DNA of 64,000 bases, taken from positions 62,001-126,000 of the forward strand of contig NZ_PGVF01000004.1 of assembly GCF_002860285.1 (NCBI RefSeq), in the 5' to 3' direction. A program made the position numbers and the translations under genes. The first letter of the stretch is position 1. Each line of letters begins with the position of its first letter. Positions 34,363 to 43,571 of this stretch are shown here, piece by piece. The notes under the pieces were generated by a model. That model was given only the letters and a program-made list of their open reading frames with translations, was not told where the DNA came from and ran no database searches. Origin of the DNA: Bacillus sp. M6-12 (GTDB lineage Bacteria; Bacillota; Bacilli; Bacillales; DSM-1321).

Positions 34363-36555
34363 TTATTTATCAAATTTCAATTTGGCAAGTGCATCCGCGA
34401 GCGCTGTATTCATCGGCTCATCCTTGTTCTGCTGCTTCAGGTATTGCGATACGTCCCGTTTAGAAGCTTGGTGGTTCTTGCCCTTTTGCTTTCTGTTCGT
34501 AAAGGAGGAAAGCTTTTCACGGTGGCCGCATTTGCATACAAAAATTTGGCCTTCTCCTTCTCCGCGAAGCTCCAGCTTTTTATGGCAATTCGGGCATCTT
34601 GCATTCGTAGATCGGGAAATATTTTTCCGATGGCCACATTCCCTATCCTGGCAAACATGCATTTTCCCACGCTTTCCGTTCACTTCCAGCATGGGTTTGC
34701 CGCATTCCGGACACTTAGTCCCTGTCAGGTTATCATGCTTAAACTTCTTGCCGCTGTTCTTAATTTCAGTTACAACATCCTTCGCATAATTCCTCATGTC
34801 GAGGATAAATGCATTCTTTTGAAGTTTACCTTTAGAAATGGCCGTCAGTTTTTGCTCCCACTGAGCGGTCAGAGCAGGTGACTGGAGCTCTTCCGGAACA
34901 AGCTCAAGCAGCTGTTTGCCCTTGGAAGTGATGAAAATTCCTTTGCCCTTCTTTTCAATCAGGAAGGAATTGAACAGCTTTTCGATAATATCGGCTCGGG
35001 TTGCAACCGTTCCGATTCCACCTGTTTCGCCCAGCGTTTTAATCAAATCTTTATTTTCCAGGTTCATAAACCGGGATGGGTTTTCCATCGCAGATAGTAA
35101 TGTGCCCTCGTTAAATGGCTCAGGCGGCTTTGTTTCTCCGCTTGTTACATTAACTGCAGAAATAGCGATGCTGTCCCCTTGTTTGACGCTTGGCAGCAAC
35201 TGCTCTGCCAGGCCGTCTTTTGCTTCTTCTTCCTCATAGTGGTTATCATATATTTCCTTCCAGCCAGAATGAATAACCACCTTTCCCTTTGCTGCAAACT
35301 GTTCTTCCGCAATTTTCGCCTTGATCGTTGTTTGCTCATATTCAAAAGGAGGATATAGAACAGCTAAAAAGCGCTTTACGACTAGGTCATAAATTTTCCA
35401 TTCTTTATCGGTGAATTTGCTGATAAACGGCGATTGCTCTGTTGGAATGATTGCGTGGTGGTCCGAAACCTTTTTATCATCCACAAAAGATTTATTCGCT
35501 TTAATCGGACCTCTTAGGATTTTTGCCGCATAAGGGCTATACGGCTTAACGCTGATTGCCTGAACCCGTTCCTTTAGAGTGTCCACTAAATCGGAAGAAA
35601 GGTAGCGCGAGTCCGTTCTTGGATAGGTTAACACTTTATGGCTCTCATATAGCCTTTGCATAATTGAGAGTGTTTCTTTAGCAGAATAGCCAAACATTTT
35701 ATTGGCATCCCGCTGCAGTTCTGTTAAATCATACAGTCCCGGCGCAAAGCTTTTCTTTCGTGTCCGGTCAACTTCAGTTACTTTTGCATCATTCCTTTTA
35801 ACAGATTCAGCAATTCGCTCTGCCCTTGATTTATCAAATGTCCGGATATCATTTGTTTTGCTGTCCCGCCATGTCAGCTTTAGCAGATTCTCAGCTAAAG
35901 CCGCTACTCCATAAAATTCTCTCGGCTTAAAGCTTTTTATTTCTTCTTCTCTCTTAGCGATCATGGCAAGTGTCGGGGTCTGGACACGGCCAGCGGAAAG
36001 CTGAGCATTGTACTTGCTGGTCAGCGCCCTTGTTGCATTCATTCCGACAATCCAGTCCGCCTCCGCACGCGCTACCGCTGAAGCATATAAATCTTCATAC
36101 TCCTTGCCGTCACGAAGTTTGCTGAAGCCTTCTTTAATTGCCTTATCTGTAACAGAAGAAATCCACAGGCGCTTCACCGGCTTCTTTATATTCGCTTTTT
36201 CAAGAATCCAGCGCGCCACAAGCTCACCTTCACGCCCTGCATCCGTAGCAATTACAACGGAGCCGACATCCTTACGGTTAAGCTGGGATTTTACCGCCTG
36301 GAATTGCTTTCCCGTTTGCTTGATGACGACAAGCTTTAATTCACGCGGAAGCATTGGCAGATCCTCCAGCTTCCACGTCTTATATTTCTCATCATAGGCC
36401 TCAGGATCAGCCAGCGTCACAAGATGCCCCAGTGCCCACGTGACGATGTACTTATCTCCTTCAAAGCAGCCATTTCCTTTTTTATTGCAGTTCAATACTT
36501 TTGCTATATCACGGCCGACAGAGGGTTTCTCCGCCAGCACCAAAATTTTAGTCAT
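34363..36555 (-). CDS. topB: DNA topoisomerase III
   Basis: 730-residue type IA topoisomerase, length matching Bacillus TopB. Toprim domain at the start (ILVLAEKPSVGRDIAKVL, VIATDAGREGELVARWIL with acidic metal ligands), LSAGRVQTPTLAMI, catalytic tyrosine in VLTYPRTDSRYLSSDL (about residue 310), ETGGIGTVATRADIIEKL. Two zinc-ribbon-like modules lie near the C-terminus (CPECGKPM...CQDRECGH and CPNCHKKLEL...CKCG). Acts in decatenation and recombination. Monocistronic. Confidence 0.97.
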   Translation of the reverse strand: MTKILVLAEKPSVGRDIAKVLNCNKKGNGCFEGDKYIVTWALGHLVTLADPEAYDEKYKTWKLEDLPMLPRELKLVVIKQTGKQFQAVKSQLNRKDVGSVVIATDAGREGELVARWILEKANIKKPVKRLWISSVTDKAIKEGFSKLRDGKEYEDLYASAVARAEADWIVGMNATRALTSKYNAQLSAGRVQTPTLAMIAKREEEIKSFKPREFYGVAALAENLLKLTWRDSKTNDIRTFDKSRAERIAESVKRNDAKVTEVDRTRKKSFAPGLYDLTELQRDANKMFGYSAKETLSIMQRLYESHKVLTYPRTDSRYLSSDLVDTLKERVQAISVKPYSPYAAKILRGPIKANKSFVDDKKVSDHHAIIPTEQSPFISKFTDKEWKIYDLVVKRFLAVLYPPFEYEQTTIKAKIAEEQFAAKGKVVIHSGWKEIYDNHYEEEEAKDGLAEQLLPSVKQGDSIAISAVNVTSGETKPPEPFNEGTLLSAMENPSRFMNLENKDLIKTLGETGGIGTVATRADIIEKLFNSFLIEKKGKGIFITSKGKQLLELVPEELQSPALTAQWEQKLTAISKGKLQKNAFILDMRNYAKDVVTEIKNSGKKFKHDNLTGTKCPECGKPMLEVNGKRGKMHVCQDRECGHRKNISRSTNARCPNCHKKLELRGEGEGQIFVCKCGHREKLSSFTNRKQKGKNHQASKRDVSQYLKQQNKDEPMNTALADALAKLKFDK

Positions 36556-36863
36556 CTTAACATCCTTTCTTCCACCATAACTATCTCACTATTATCTCAT
36601 AAAAATACGAGAAAATCATGGTTCCCCTCTACCTTCATAGGGGCAAAATCAGATTTTGCTCCACAATTGCACCTGTTCTTTACTTGGCAAGGGTTTCATG
36701 TAATTCCCATCTGTTTCAATTAATCCCCATAGCATTTCCCGTTTAGGATTAGTCAACTAATTTCCTTTTCATAATTTCCTACTAAAATGAAGGATAGTAT
36801 TTTCTCTCAATTTTTAGTATGATGAAGGGTAGTTGTTTTTAAATTAAAGTGGAGGTTCAGATA
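36556..36863. other. Intergenic region between topB and ABC-F gene
   Basis: Divergent promoters must lie here. I see a perfect inverted repeat GCAAAATCAGATTTTGC near 36644-36660 and a TATGAT -10-like hexamer about 45 nt before the ABC-F start, without a good -35. No ORF or RNA gene recognised. Confidence 0.45.
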
Positions 36864-38417
36864 ATGAGCTTGCTTTCTATAGATAAATTAAGCCACAGTT
36901 TTGGCGACAGAACTTTGTTTAAAGATGTTTCTTTCCGCCTTATGGCCGGGGAACATGTGGGATTGGTTGGCGCTAACGGTGTTGGCAAGTCAACATTGAT
37001 GAATATCATTACCGGGGAAATTATTTACGATACTGGCCGGGTCGAATGGACACCTGGAGTACATTATGGCTACCTTGACCAGCATACCGTACTCACTCGG
37101 GGAAAAACGATACGTGATGTATTGCGCGATGCCTTCCTGCCGTTATTTGAACAGGAAAAAGCCTTGAATGAAGTAACAGAAAAGATGGGAACTGCCACTC
37201 CTGAGGAATTAGAGGAGCTTCTTGAACAAATGGGAGAAATCCAGGACAAATTGGAAGCAGGCGGTTTTTACAATCTTGATATAAAAATAGAAGAAGCAGC
37301 ACGAGGATTAGGCCTGGATGCGATCGGCCTTGACCGCGATGTTTCTGCACTGAGCGGCGGCCAAAGAACAAAGGTATTGCTTGCAAAGCTTTTGCTTGAA
37401 CAGCCTGAGGTCCTGCTATTGGACGAGCCAACCAACTACCTTGATGTGGAGCATATCCGCTGGCTTGGAAACTATCTGAAGGAATATCCGCATGCCTTTT
37501 TGCTGATTTCCCATGACACAGAATTCATGAATGGAGTGGTAGATGTTATTTTCCATCTCGAATTCTCCAAGCTGACCCGCTATACGGCAACATACGAGAA
37601 ATTCTTGGAGCTGGCGGAAATTAACAAGAACCAGCATATTAATGCCTATGAAAAACAGCAGGAATTTATTAAAAAGCAAGAGGATTTTATTTCGAAGAAT
37701 AAAGCACGCTACTCCACAACCGGCCGCGCGAAGAGCCGCCAAAAGCAGCTTGACCGCATGGAGCGTATTGACCGTCCTGAAACAGCAATGAAGCCAACCT
37801 TTGACTTCAAAGAATCCCGCGGCAGCAGCCGCTATGTCTTTGAAGGTACAGACTTTGAAATTGGCTATGACCGCGCATTGCTGCCAAAAATGTCAATGAC
37901 GATTGAGCGCGGCGATAAAATCGCGGTGGTGGGCTGCAACGGTGTTGGTAAATCCACGCTGTTAAAGACTATTCTTGGAAAAATCGACCCTATCAGCGGT
38001 ACGTTAAACCGTGGGGACTTCCTCTTCCCTTCTTATTTTGAACAGGAAGTAAAAGCAGGAAACACAACGCCAATCGACGAAGTGTGGAATGCCTTTCCGC
38101 ATCTTGAGCAGCCTCAGGTTCGCGGGATCCTGGCCCGTGTAGGGTTAAAGAACGACCATATTACCCGCCCGCTAAATCAGCTGAGCGGCGGAGAGCAGTC
38201 AAAGGTCCGCCTTTGTAAGCTAATGCTGACAGAAAGCAACTGGCTGCTGTTCGATGAGCCGACAAACCACTTGGACGTGGTGGCAAAAGAAGAGCTAAAG
38301 CGCGCGATGAAAGCTTATAAAGGCACAATCGTTCTCGTTTGCCATGAACCTGACTTTTATGAAGATTGGGTTACGAAAGTTTGGAACGTTGAGGAATGGG
38401 CGAATCAGAATCAGTAA
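36864..38417 (+). CDS. ABC-F family ATPase (YfmM-like)
   Basis: 517-residue soluble protein with two ABC domains and no membrane part. First: Walker A GLVGANGVGKSTLM, signature LSGGQRTKVLLA, Walker B VLLLDEPTNYLDVEH. Second: Walker A AVVGCNGVGKSTLL, LSGGEQSKVRLC, LLFDEPTNHLDVV. The linker (residues about 240-310) is charged and helical, as in ABC-F translation factors that bind the ribosomal E site. Length and sequence resemble B. subtilis YfmM. ATG 36864 chosen for GGAGG upstream. May assist stalled ribosomes or antibiotic tolerance; the target is unknown. Confidence 0.92.
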   Translation: MSLLSIDKLSHSFGDRTLFKDVSFRLMAGEHVGLVGANGVGKSTLMNIITGEIIYDTGRVEWTPGVHYGYLDQHTVLTRGKTIRDVLRDAFLPLFEQEKALNEVTEKMGTATPEELEELLEQMGEIQDKLEAGGFYNLDIKIEEAARGLGLDAIGLDRDVSALSGGQRTKVLLAKLLLEQPEVLLLDEPTNYLDVEHIRWLGNYLKEYPHAFLLISHDTEFMNGVVDVIFHLEFSKLTRYTATYEKFLELAEINKNQHINAYEKQQEFIKKQEDFISKNKARYSTTGRAKSRQKQLDRMERIDRPETAMKPTFDFKESRGSSRYVFEGTDFEIGYDRALLPKMSMTIERGDKIAVVGCNGVGKSTLLKTILGKIDPISGTLNRGDFLFPSYFEQEVKAGNTTPIDEVWNAFPHLEQPQVRGILARVGLKNDHITRPLNQLSGGEQSKVRLCKLMLTESNWLLFDEPTNHLDVVAKEELKRAMKAYKGTIVLVCHEPDFYEDWVTKVWNVEEWANQNQ

Positions 38418-38439
38418 GCCCTTTGATATAAATAAGGAT

Positions 38440-38470
38440 GAACCTTGCCAACCGGCAAGGTTCTTTTTCT
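38440..38470 (+). terminator. Terminator after ABC-F gene
   Basis: ACCTTGCC/GGCAAGGT arms, 4-nt loop, then TCTTTTTCT. Confidence 0.88.
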
Positions 38471-38583
38471 GGTTTGGCCAGTTCGTTCATATTTTATCGG
38501 ATTTGGGAATTTATTTATCCGAAACATAAACTAATCTGTCCAAAATCCAGAGTATTAAGTGAAATGACGTTTAATTAGCCAAA

Positions 38584-38626
38584 TGCAAAAATCCACAAGG
38601 AGCAGAAACTCTTGTGGATTTTTGCC
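38584..38626 (-). terminator. Bidirectional terminator
   Basis: Fifteen-base arms GCAAAAATCCACAAG/CTTGTGGATTTTTGC; placed just after the stop of the solute-binding protein gene. Confidence 0.85.
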
Positions 38627-38630
38627 TGCG

Positions 38631-39626
38631 TTACTCTCCAACTATTTTGGCATTTTTTAGCATCTCTTCCGTTAATGTTATGCCTTCTTGCTCAGCGGCT
38701 TTTTTGTTTATGACCAGCTCCAGCTTTTCTGGAAAGCCAACTGGAATATCACCTGGTTTCTTTCCTTCAAGCACTTCAACTGCCATCTTTCCGGTTGAGT
38801 AACCAAGATCATGGTATTCGATTCCGTATGAAGCAAATGTACCGCGCTTTACCGAGTCTCCTTCCCCAACAAACGTTGGTATCTTATGTTCATTGGCTAC
38901 TTTGATGACTGATTCCAGTGCAGCCACAACGGTATTGTCCTTCGGTATGTAGAGAACGTCGACCCGCCCTAATAATGACTCAGCTGCCTGCTTCACTTCT
39001 GCACTTGTTGACACCGTTGCTTCAACCGCTTCCAGTCCGATTTCCTTTAGTACTTCCCTGGCATTTTCAACGTTAACTACAGCGTTGGATTCTCCTGAGT
39101 TATAAATAATACCAACTTTCTTGGCATCCGGAATAAACTCCTTGATAGATGTTATTGTATTTTTTATGGCGTCTGGATGAGTATCAGATGTGCCTGTTAC
39201 ATTTCCTCCTGGCTTCTCTAAATCACTGACAAGCTTTGCTCCAATCGGATCAGTAATCGTTGTAAACAAAATTGGAATATCCTTTGTTGATTGAACAGCC
39301 GCTTGGGCACTCGATGTAGCAATTGCTAGAATCAGATCCTTTTCGTCAGCGACAAGGTTTTGTGCAATGGTCATATTATTATTCATATCACCCTGGGCAT
39401 TCTGGTAATCAATTTTTACATTCTTGCCATCTTCGTAGCCGGCATCTTTCAACGCCTGAATAAAACCTTCTCTCGCCGCATCCAAAGAAGGGTGTTCAAC
39501 CGGCTGTATTATGCCTATTTTTACAGTTTTCTTTTCTTTCTCTTTACCTTTTGCTTTTTCCCCAGAACCGCATGCCGAAAGCATTAACATCGCTCCGCAT
39601 AGTATCACAAGTAAAATCTTTTTCAT
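38631..39626 (-). CDS. ABC transporter substrate-binding lipoprotein (TrpX-like)
   Basis: 331-residue lipoprotein of the ABC_sub_bind (TrpX/YtsP-like) family. Signal peptide with lipobox LSACG (Cys about residue 19). Mature domain begins VKIGIIQPVEHPSLDAAREG, with AIATSSAQAAVQSTKDIPIL, PGGNVTGTSDTHP, VDVLYIPKDNTVVAALE and GIEYHDLGYSTGKMAVEVLE. Family members bind aromatic amino acids or related small ligands. Unusually, no permease or ATPase gene is nearby: a terminator follows at once and the upstream neighbour is unrelated. It may share a membrane complex encoded elsewhere. Confidence 0.92.
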   Translation of the reverse strand: MKKILLVILCGAMLMLSACGSGEKAKGKEKEKKTVKIGIIQPVEHPSLDAAREGFIQALKDAGYEDGKNVKIDYQNAQGDMNNNMTIAQNLVADEKDLILAIATSSAQAAVQSTKDIPILFTTITDPIGAKLVSDLEKPGGNVTGTSDTHPDAIKNTITSIKEFIPDAKKVGIIYNSGESNAVVNVENAREVLKEIGLEAVEATVSTSAEVKQAAESLLGRVDVLYIPKDNTVVAALESVIKVANEHKIPTFVGEGDSVKRGTFASYGIEYHDLGYSTGKMAVEVLEGKKPGDIPVGFPEKLELVINKKAAEQEGITLTEEMLKNAKIVGE

Positions 39627-39813
39627 TTGGAGTTCCCCCTTGGCTAATTTTTTATTTATAATTTATTACTTCAACGCATAAAAGCGATAAATAATAAACC
39701 TATTATAACTTTGATAAGGGGTTAATTTCTACTATTTTTTGATATTTTCTAATATTTAGATAATCACACCTGGTAAAGGCAGATAACTGCCACAATTGAA
39801 AAACAGTTAAATT

Positions 39814-39864
39814 AATAAAACAACCATGGATGCGGTATATAAAATCCATGGTTGTTTTATTAAA
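39814..39864 (-). terminator. Terminator after methyltransferase gene
   Basis: AAAACAACCATGGAT/ATCCATGGTTGTTTT arms form a 15-bp stem with flanking A/T tracts, active in both directions. Confidence 0.88.
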
Positions 39865-39870
39865 ATTCAC

Positions 39871-41052
39871 TTATTTACACGCCACTACCGTATACGTTTT
39901 CGGCAGTCCAATATCATGGGATTTATGGTTTGGCTCTTCTTCCAACACTGAGAGAGTGAGTCCGCTTTGGGCCATCGAAGTCAGTACCTCTCCCAATGTC
40001 CACTTTCTGTGCATCGACTTCGAAAGCGTTTCCTGTTCCTCGCTTGATAGATGCTTCGAAAAGGCAATCACGCTTTGTTCAATTCCCGGATCGAAATAAT
40101 TGCCTGTAACCTTATGTTTCTTGCCTGCAGATGTAATGAGTTTGGTGCTGATCGGGTGAAATTCATGCAGAATAAACTTGCCGCCCTGTTTTAGCAATCG
40201 CCCAACCATTTCCCACAACGGGTGAAGGTCCATATAGTAATGCAGCACTCCAAGCTCCATAAATGCAATGTCATAATCACCTTTTGCAGTTTCTGCCGGA
40301 ATAGAAAGTGTATCAGAGATCAAGTATTCGATTGAAATTCCAGCTTTTTTCGCTATCTCCTTTGCATAGGCTGCATTCTCAGCAGAAAAGTCCACTACCG
40401 TTACATTCCCCCCAAGAAGTCCGAGTGCCGCAGCCTTGATGCCATTTGAGCCCATCAGATGGACAATTTTACTGCCATGTACATCTCCCATGTATTTATA
40501 AAAAGGATGAAGACGCCATTCAGGATTTTGCTGAATCTTGCGGGCCATTTCAGCCGGTTCGCCATAACGGTTCACTAGGGCTGTATAGTTGTTTTGGTTC
40601 CACGCTATTTCATTATGTGATGAAAATAAACGCTGCTGCTGCAATAAGTAGGACTGGATCGCTTGCTTATATGGTTTTAATTCAGAATCATATAAGTAGC
40701 TGTATAATGAACGGCACCATACTTCGCCGCTCTCCAGCGGAATCGCAATTCGGTACGGATCCGTTTTCACCGTAGTATTGTAATAACAAATAACCCGGAT
40801 CTCCTGCTCATTCTTCAAAAAGGTGAAAACCGCTTTGGCTGGTGTTTTAGCTATTTCAGATACCCCATAATCCCTGAACATCTCATAAGCTTTCTCGAGC
40901 ACATCCCATTGGATGACAATATCAAGGCTTTTCGGGCTGGGAATTTCAACTCCCTGAATCCATAACGAAGCAGCCCCTGTATATTGATATGTGATACTAT
41001 GCCTTTCAAATTCCGCAGCTAAATCGCCTATTACTTCCGAGATTAATTTCAT
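39871..41052 (-). CDS. Nucleotidyltransferase-like domain fused to SAM methyltransferase
   Basis: 393-residue two-domain protein. Residues about 1-150 resemble a nucleotidyltransferase-like fold (SITYQYTGAASLWIQGVEIP, SPKSLDIVIQWDVLEKAYEM), with the acidic pair in the position of a catalytic strand. Residues about 160-393 form a class I methyltransferase: VHLMGSNGIKAAALGLLGGN (SAM loop), VTVVDFSAENAAYAKEIAKK, DIAFMELGVLHYYMDL, LLKQGGKFILHEFHP. The methyltransferase part is common alone in Bacillaceae; the fusion is less usual. Substrate unknown. The start has GGAGACTGCAA upstream. Confidence 0.82.
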   Translation of the reverse strand: MKLISEVIGDLAAEFERHSITYQYTGAASLWIQGVEIPSPKSLDIVIQWDVLEKAYEMFRDYGVSEIAKTPAKAVFTFLKNEQEIRVICYYNTTVKTDPYRIAIPLESGEVWCRSLYSYLYDSELKPYKQAIQSYLLQQQRLFSSHNEIAWNQNNYTALVNRYGEPAEMARKIQQNPEWRLHPFYKYMGDVHGSKIVHLMGSNGIKAAALGLLGGNVTVVDFSAENAAYAKEIAKKAGISIEYLISDTLSIPAETAKGDYDIAFMELGVLHYYMDLHPLWEMVGRLLKQGGKFILHEFHPISTKLITSAGKKHKVTGNYFDPGIEQSVIAFSKHLSSEEQETLSKSMHRKWTLGEVLTSMAQSGLTLSVLEEEPNHKSHDIGLPKTYTVVACK

Positions 41053-41157
41053 TTGCAGTCTCCTAATTTCTTGTACTGCTGCACCGCGCAGCCATGTTAT
41101 TTACCCATTATAAAATTGTGCGGCAGCCGTAATCAAGCCATCTATCATAAAAGGAGG

Positions 41158-41185
41158 TTAATATTTAAGTTTGCCTAAATATTAA
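41158..41185 (+). promoter_or_regulatory. MarR operator 1 (upstream of marR)
   Basis: TTAATATTTA and TAAATATTAA are perfect 10-bp arms around AGTTTGCC. The same core, AATATTTAAG-TTTN-CNTAAATATT, recurs before the adjacent hydrolase gene. Confidence 0.78.
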
Positions 41186-41231
41186 TGATGATTTATAATG
41201 AAATTAAGAAATAACTGGAAGGAGCATACGC

Positions 41232-41678
41232 GTGGACCAACGAACAGCTATATCCTACAAAATAAAAGAATACTCTGAGCTACTGGGCGCTGTTTTGATG
41301 GAGGATTATAAAAACCATCTGGATGATGCTTATTCTAAGCTTACAACAAAGCAAGTTATGCTGCTTGAGCTTTTAAGGCAATCACCACGAACTATCGGAG
41401 AAATTGCGGAAAGCTTTCAAATGACCGCAAGCGCTGCCAGCCAGCTAATCAAAAAACTTGAAAACTCCCATTATGTAAAAAGAGAAATCAACCTGGATAA
41501 CCGTCGTGAAATCATCGTTTCTTTAGGGACAGAAGGTGAATCGTATGTAAAAAAAGCCGAAGAACTCGATTTGTATATAATTCAGAAATATTATCTTAAG
41601 TTAGGGCAAAAAGACCTTGAAAATCTGCTGGATCTCTATGAAAAACTTTACCAGATTATGATAGACACCCAAGAATAA
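41232..41678 (+). CDS. MarR family transcriptional regulator
   Basis: 148-residue winged helix-turn-helix repressor. Core TTKQVMLLELLRQSPRTIGE, IAESFQMTASAASQLIKKLE (recognition helix), and the wing NSHYVKREINLDNRREIIVS. GTG start with GGAAGGAGC 6-7 nt upstream. Identical palindromes before this gene and before the serine hydrolase indicate autorepression and control of that neighbour. Inducer unknown. Confidence 0.92.
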   Translation: MDQRTAISYKIKEYSELLGAVLMEDYKNHLDDAYSKLTTKQVMLLELLRQSPRTIGEIAESFQMTASAASQLIKKLENSHYVKREINLDNRREIIVSLGTEGESYVKKAEELDLYIIQKYYLKLGQKDLENLLDLYEKLYQIMIDTQE

Positions 41679-41690
41679 ATTTTTTTATCA

Positions 41691-41714
41691 AATATTTAAG
41701 TTTCCTTAAATATT
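41691..41714 (+). promoter_or_regulatory. MarR operator 2 (upstream of serine hydrolase)
   Basis: AATATTTAAG-TTTC-CTTAAATATT, a perfect 10-bp palindrome with a 4-nt centre in the 65-nt gap between marR and the hydrolase gene. Confidence 0.78.
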
Positions 41715-41743
41715 AATTTAAATTAAAAAAGGCGGGATCATTT

Positions 41744-42793
41744 ATGGTGCTTCAAGCAAGAATAGAGAAATTAGCCTCGAATGGCCTATACCGAGACAGA
41801 AGCAATGTAATATATATCGGAATTACCCGTAGTGGGGAAAGAGAATATCATTCCTTCGGCGACTTCCAAAGCATCCCTAAGGACCATGCCGTTTTTGAAA
41901 TTGGTTCGATTACAAAAGTTTTTACGGGATTATTATTAACGGAATTAGCCGAAAGGGGAATTGTAAATTTTGACGATCCAATTGAAAAATACAAACCGGA
42001 ATACAAAAATGCTGTTAATCTAGCAGGAAAACCTATGACACTAAGGCATTTAGCCACTCACACGGCCGGACTGCCACGGGAGGATAAAGCGCTCCGTAAA
42101 AAGCTGCTTGATAAGAAAAATCCATATAAACATTATCTGAATGAAGACCTTGATGCTTTCTTCCGTTCTTATAAACTAAAAAAAGCTGAACAATGGGGCT
42201 ATTCGAATTTAGGGGTGTCTTTGCTGGGAAGAATACTGGAGGATGTGACAGGAAAGCCTCTTGAGGAAGCAATTGAGGAAAGGATATGTAAGCCACTCGG
42301 ATTAGCAGACACAGTTATGAGCTTATCAGATGAACAAGCAGAACGGAGAATTGTGGCCCGCACAAAGAAAAAGGAGCCCATTCCGTTAATGGAACTTTAT
42401 GGCATCCTGGGTGCAGGAGGGCTATTATCAACGATGGATAATATGATTCGATTCGTTGAATTGAATCTTGGAATCATCGATAGCCCATTAAAGGACATTT
42501 TGCAAGCTTCCCATCAAAAACAGGCAAACGGCCCTAAAAAAAACTTTGAGATGGGAACCAATTGGTTTATTGAGCATAACAAGCACATCAAATATCCAAT
42601 CATCTGGACGGGCGGAACAACTGTCGGTTTCCACAGTTACGCAGGTTTCATCAAAGAATTGGGGCTTGGTGTGACCGTGTTATCATCGTATCATCTGAGG
42701 ATACATGATCTATTGCTAGTTTTAGCAGGAAAAGGTCCCGTTGTAACAGACAGAATTGCAGCAGAAGTTTTTAAGGATGCGGCAGGAAAATAA
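41744..42793 (+). CDS. Serine hydrolase, beta-lactamase family
   Basis: 349-residue class C beta-lactamase/esterase-like protein. Nucleophile motif SITK in FEIGSITKVFTGLL (about residue 48), Tyr-x-Asn as YSNLG (about residue 150), third box TGGTT in WTGGTTVGFHSYAG (about residue 290). There is no signal peptide, so it is likely cytosolic, unlike true beta-lactamases; it may act as an esterase or peptidase. GGCGGGATC precedes ATG. Controlled with marR by the shared palindrome. Confidence 0.9.
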   Translation: MVLQARIEKLASNGLYRDRSNVIYIGITRSGEREYHSFGDFQSIPKDHAVFEIGSITKVFTGLLLTELAERGIVNFDDPIEKYKPEYKNAVNLAGKPMTLRHLATHTAGLPREDKALRKKLLDKKNPYKHYLNEDLDAFFRSYKLKKAEQWGYSNLGVSLLGRILEDVTGKPLEEAIEERICKPLGLADTVMSLSDEQAERRIVARTKKKEPIPLMELYGILGAGGLLSTMDNMIRFVELNLGIIDSPLKDILQASHQKQANGPKKNFEMGTNWFIEHNKHIKYPIIWTGGTTVGFHSYAGFIKELGLGVTVLSSYHLRIHDLLLVLAGKGPVVTDRIAAEVFKDAAGK

Positions 42794-42938
42794 ATACTCC
42801 AGTTCGGCCTATTAGAATGGGCGCATGAAAGAAAAAACTCATCTTTGCAAATTCTCTTCTCTGCCGGCACTCCAAACTTTACAGCAGACTGCTTCATGCA
42901 GAAAAGATTCACGTATTCTTTTCGCACTTCCGTATGTT

Positions 42939-43571
42939 TTAGTGCACCAATGAATGCTTAAAGGCATATATCACAGCCTGGGTTCGGTCCTGAACCTCCA
43001 GCTTGCTCAAAATATTGCTCACATGAACCTTGGCTGTTTTTATTGCTATGAATAATTCATCCGCTATTTCCTGATTGGTTTTGCCTTCTGCCATGAGCAG
43101 CAGAATTTCCATTTCTCTGCTTGTTAACAGCTCATGAGGAAGCTGTTCATTGCCCCGGCGCATTCTTTGCATCATCTTGCCGGTAACCTCTGGTTCAAGC
43201 ACAGATTGCCCTTTAAATGTTGCGCGGACGGCATTGGCAATATCACTGGCTTTTGACGTTTTAAGCATATAGCTTGTCGCTCCCGCCTCCAATGCAGGAT
43301 AAACCTTTTCATCATCCAAAAAGCTCGTTACTATGATAATTTTCGCTTCCGGCCAACGGGCAATAATTTCCCTTGTAGCTTCAATACCATCCATTTCCTT
43401 CATAACCAAATCCATAAGAATAATGTCCGGCCTCAGCTCCAAGGCCAGTTCGACTCCTTTTTTTCCATCGTCAGCCTCGCCAACCACTTCGATATCCGGC
43501 TGTGCTGATAAATATGAAGTAACTCCAATTCGAACCATTTCATGGTCATCAACAAATAAAACCTTAATCAT
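42939..43571 (-). CDS. liaR: Response regulator LiaR
   Basis: 210-residue NarL/FixJ response regulator. The receiver has [14 protein letters not shown] at the start and the phosphoacceptor Asp in [14 protein letters not shown]; the LuxR-type helix-turn-helix is [20 protein letters not shown], then [20 protein letters not shown]. In Bacillus, LiaR activates liaIH when lipid II cycle antibiotics stress the envelope. Its start overlaps liaS by 8 nt (ATGATTAA). Confidence 0.95.
   Translation of the reverse strand: MIKVLFVDDHEMVRIGVTSYLSAQPDIEVVGEADDGKKGVELALELRPDIILMDLVMKEMDGIEATREIIARWPEAKIIIVTSFLDDEKVYPALEAGATSYMLKTSKASDIANAVRATFKGQSVLEPEVTGKMMQRMRRGNEQLPHELLTSREMEILLLMAEGKTNQEIADELFIAIKTAKVHVSNILSKLEVQDRTQAVIYAFKHSLVH

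Noticed and set aside
34342..34881. 179-codon plus-strand ORF
   Set aside because: Antisense to the topB C-terminus, no ribosome binding site or family, and starts within the topB terminator.
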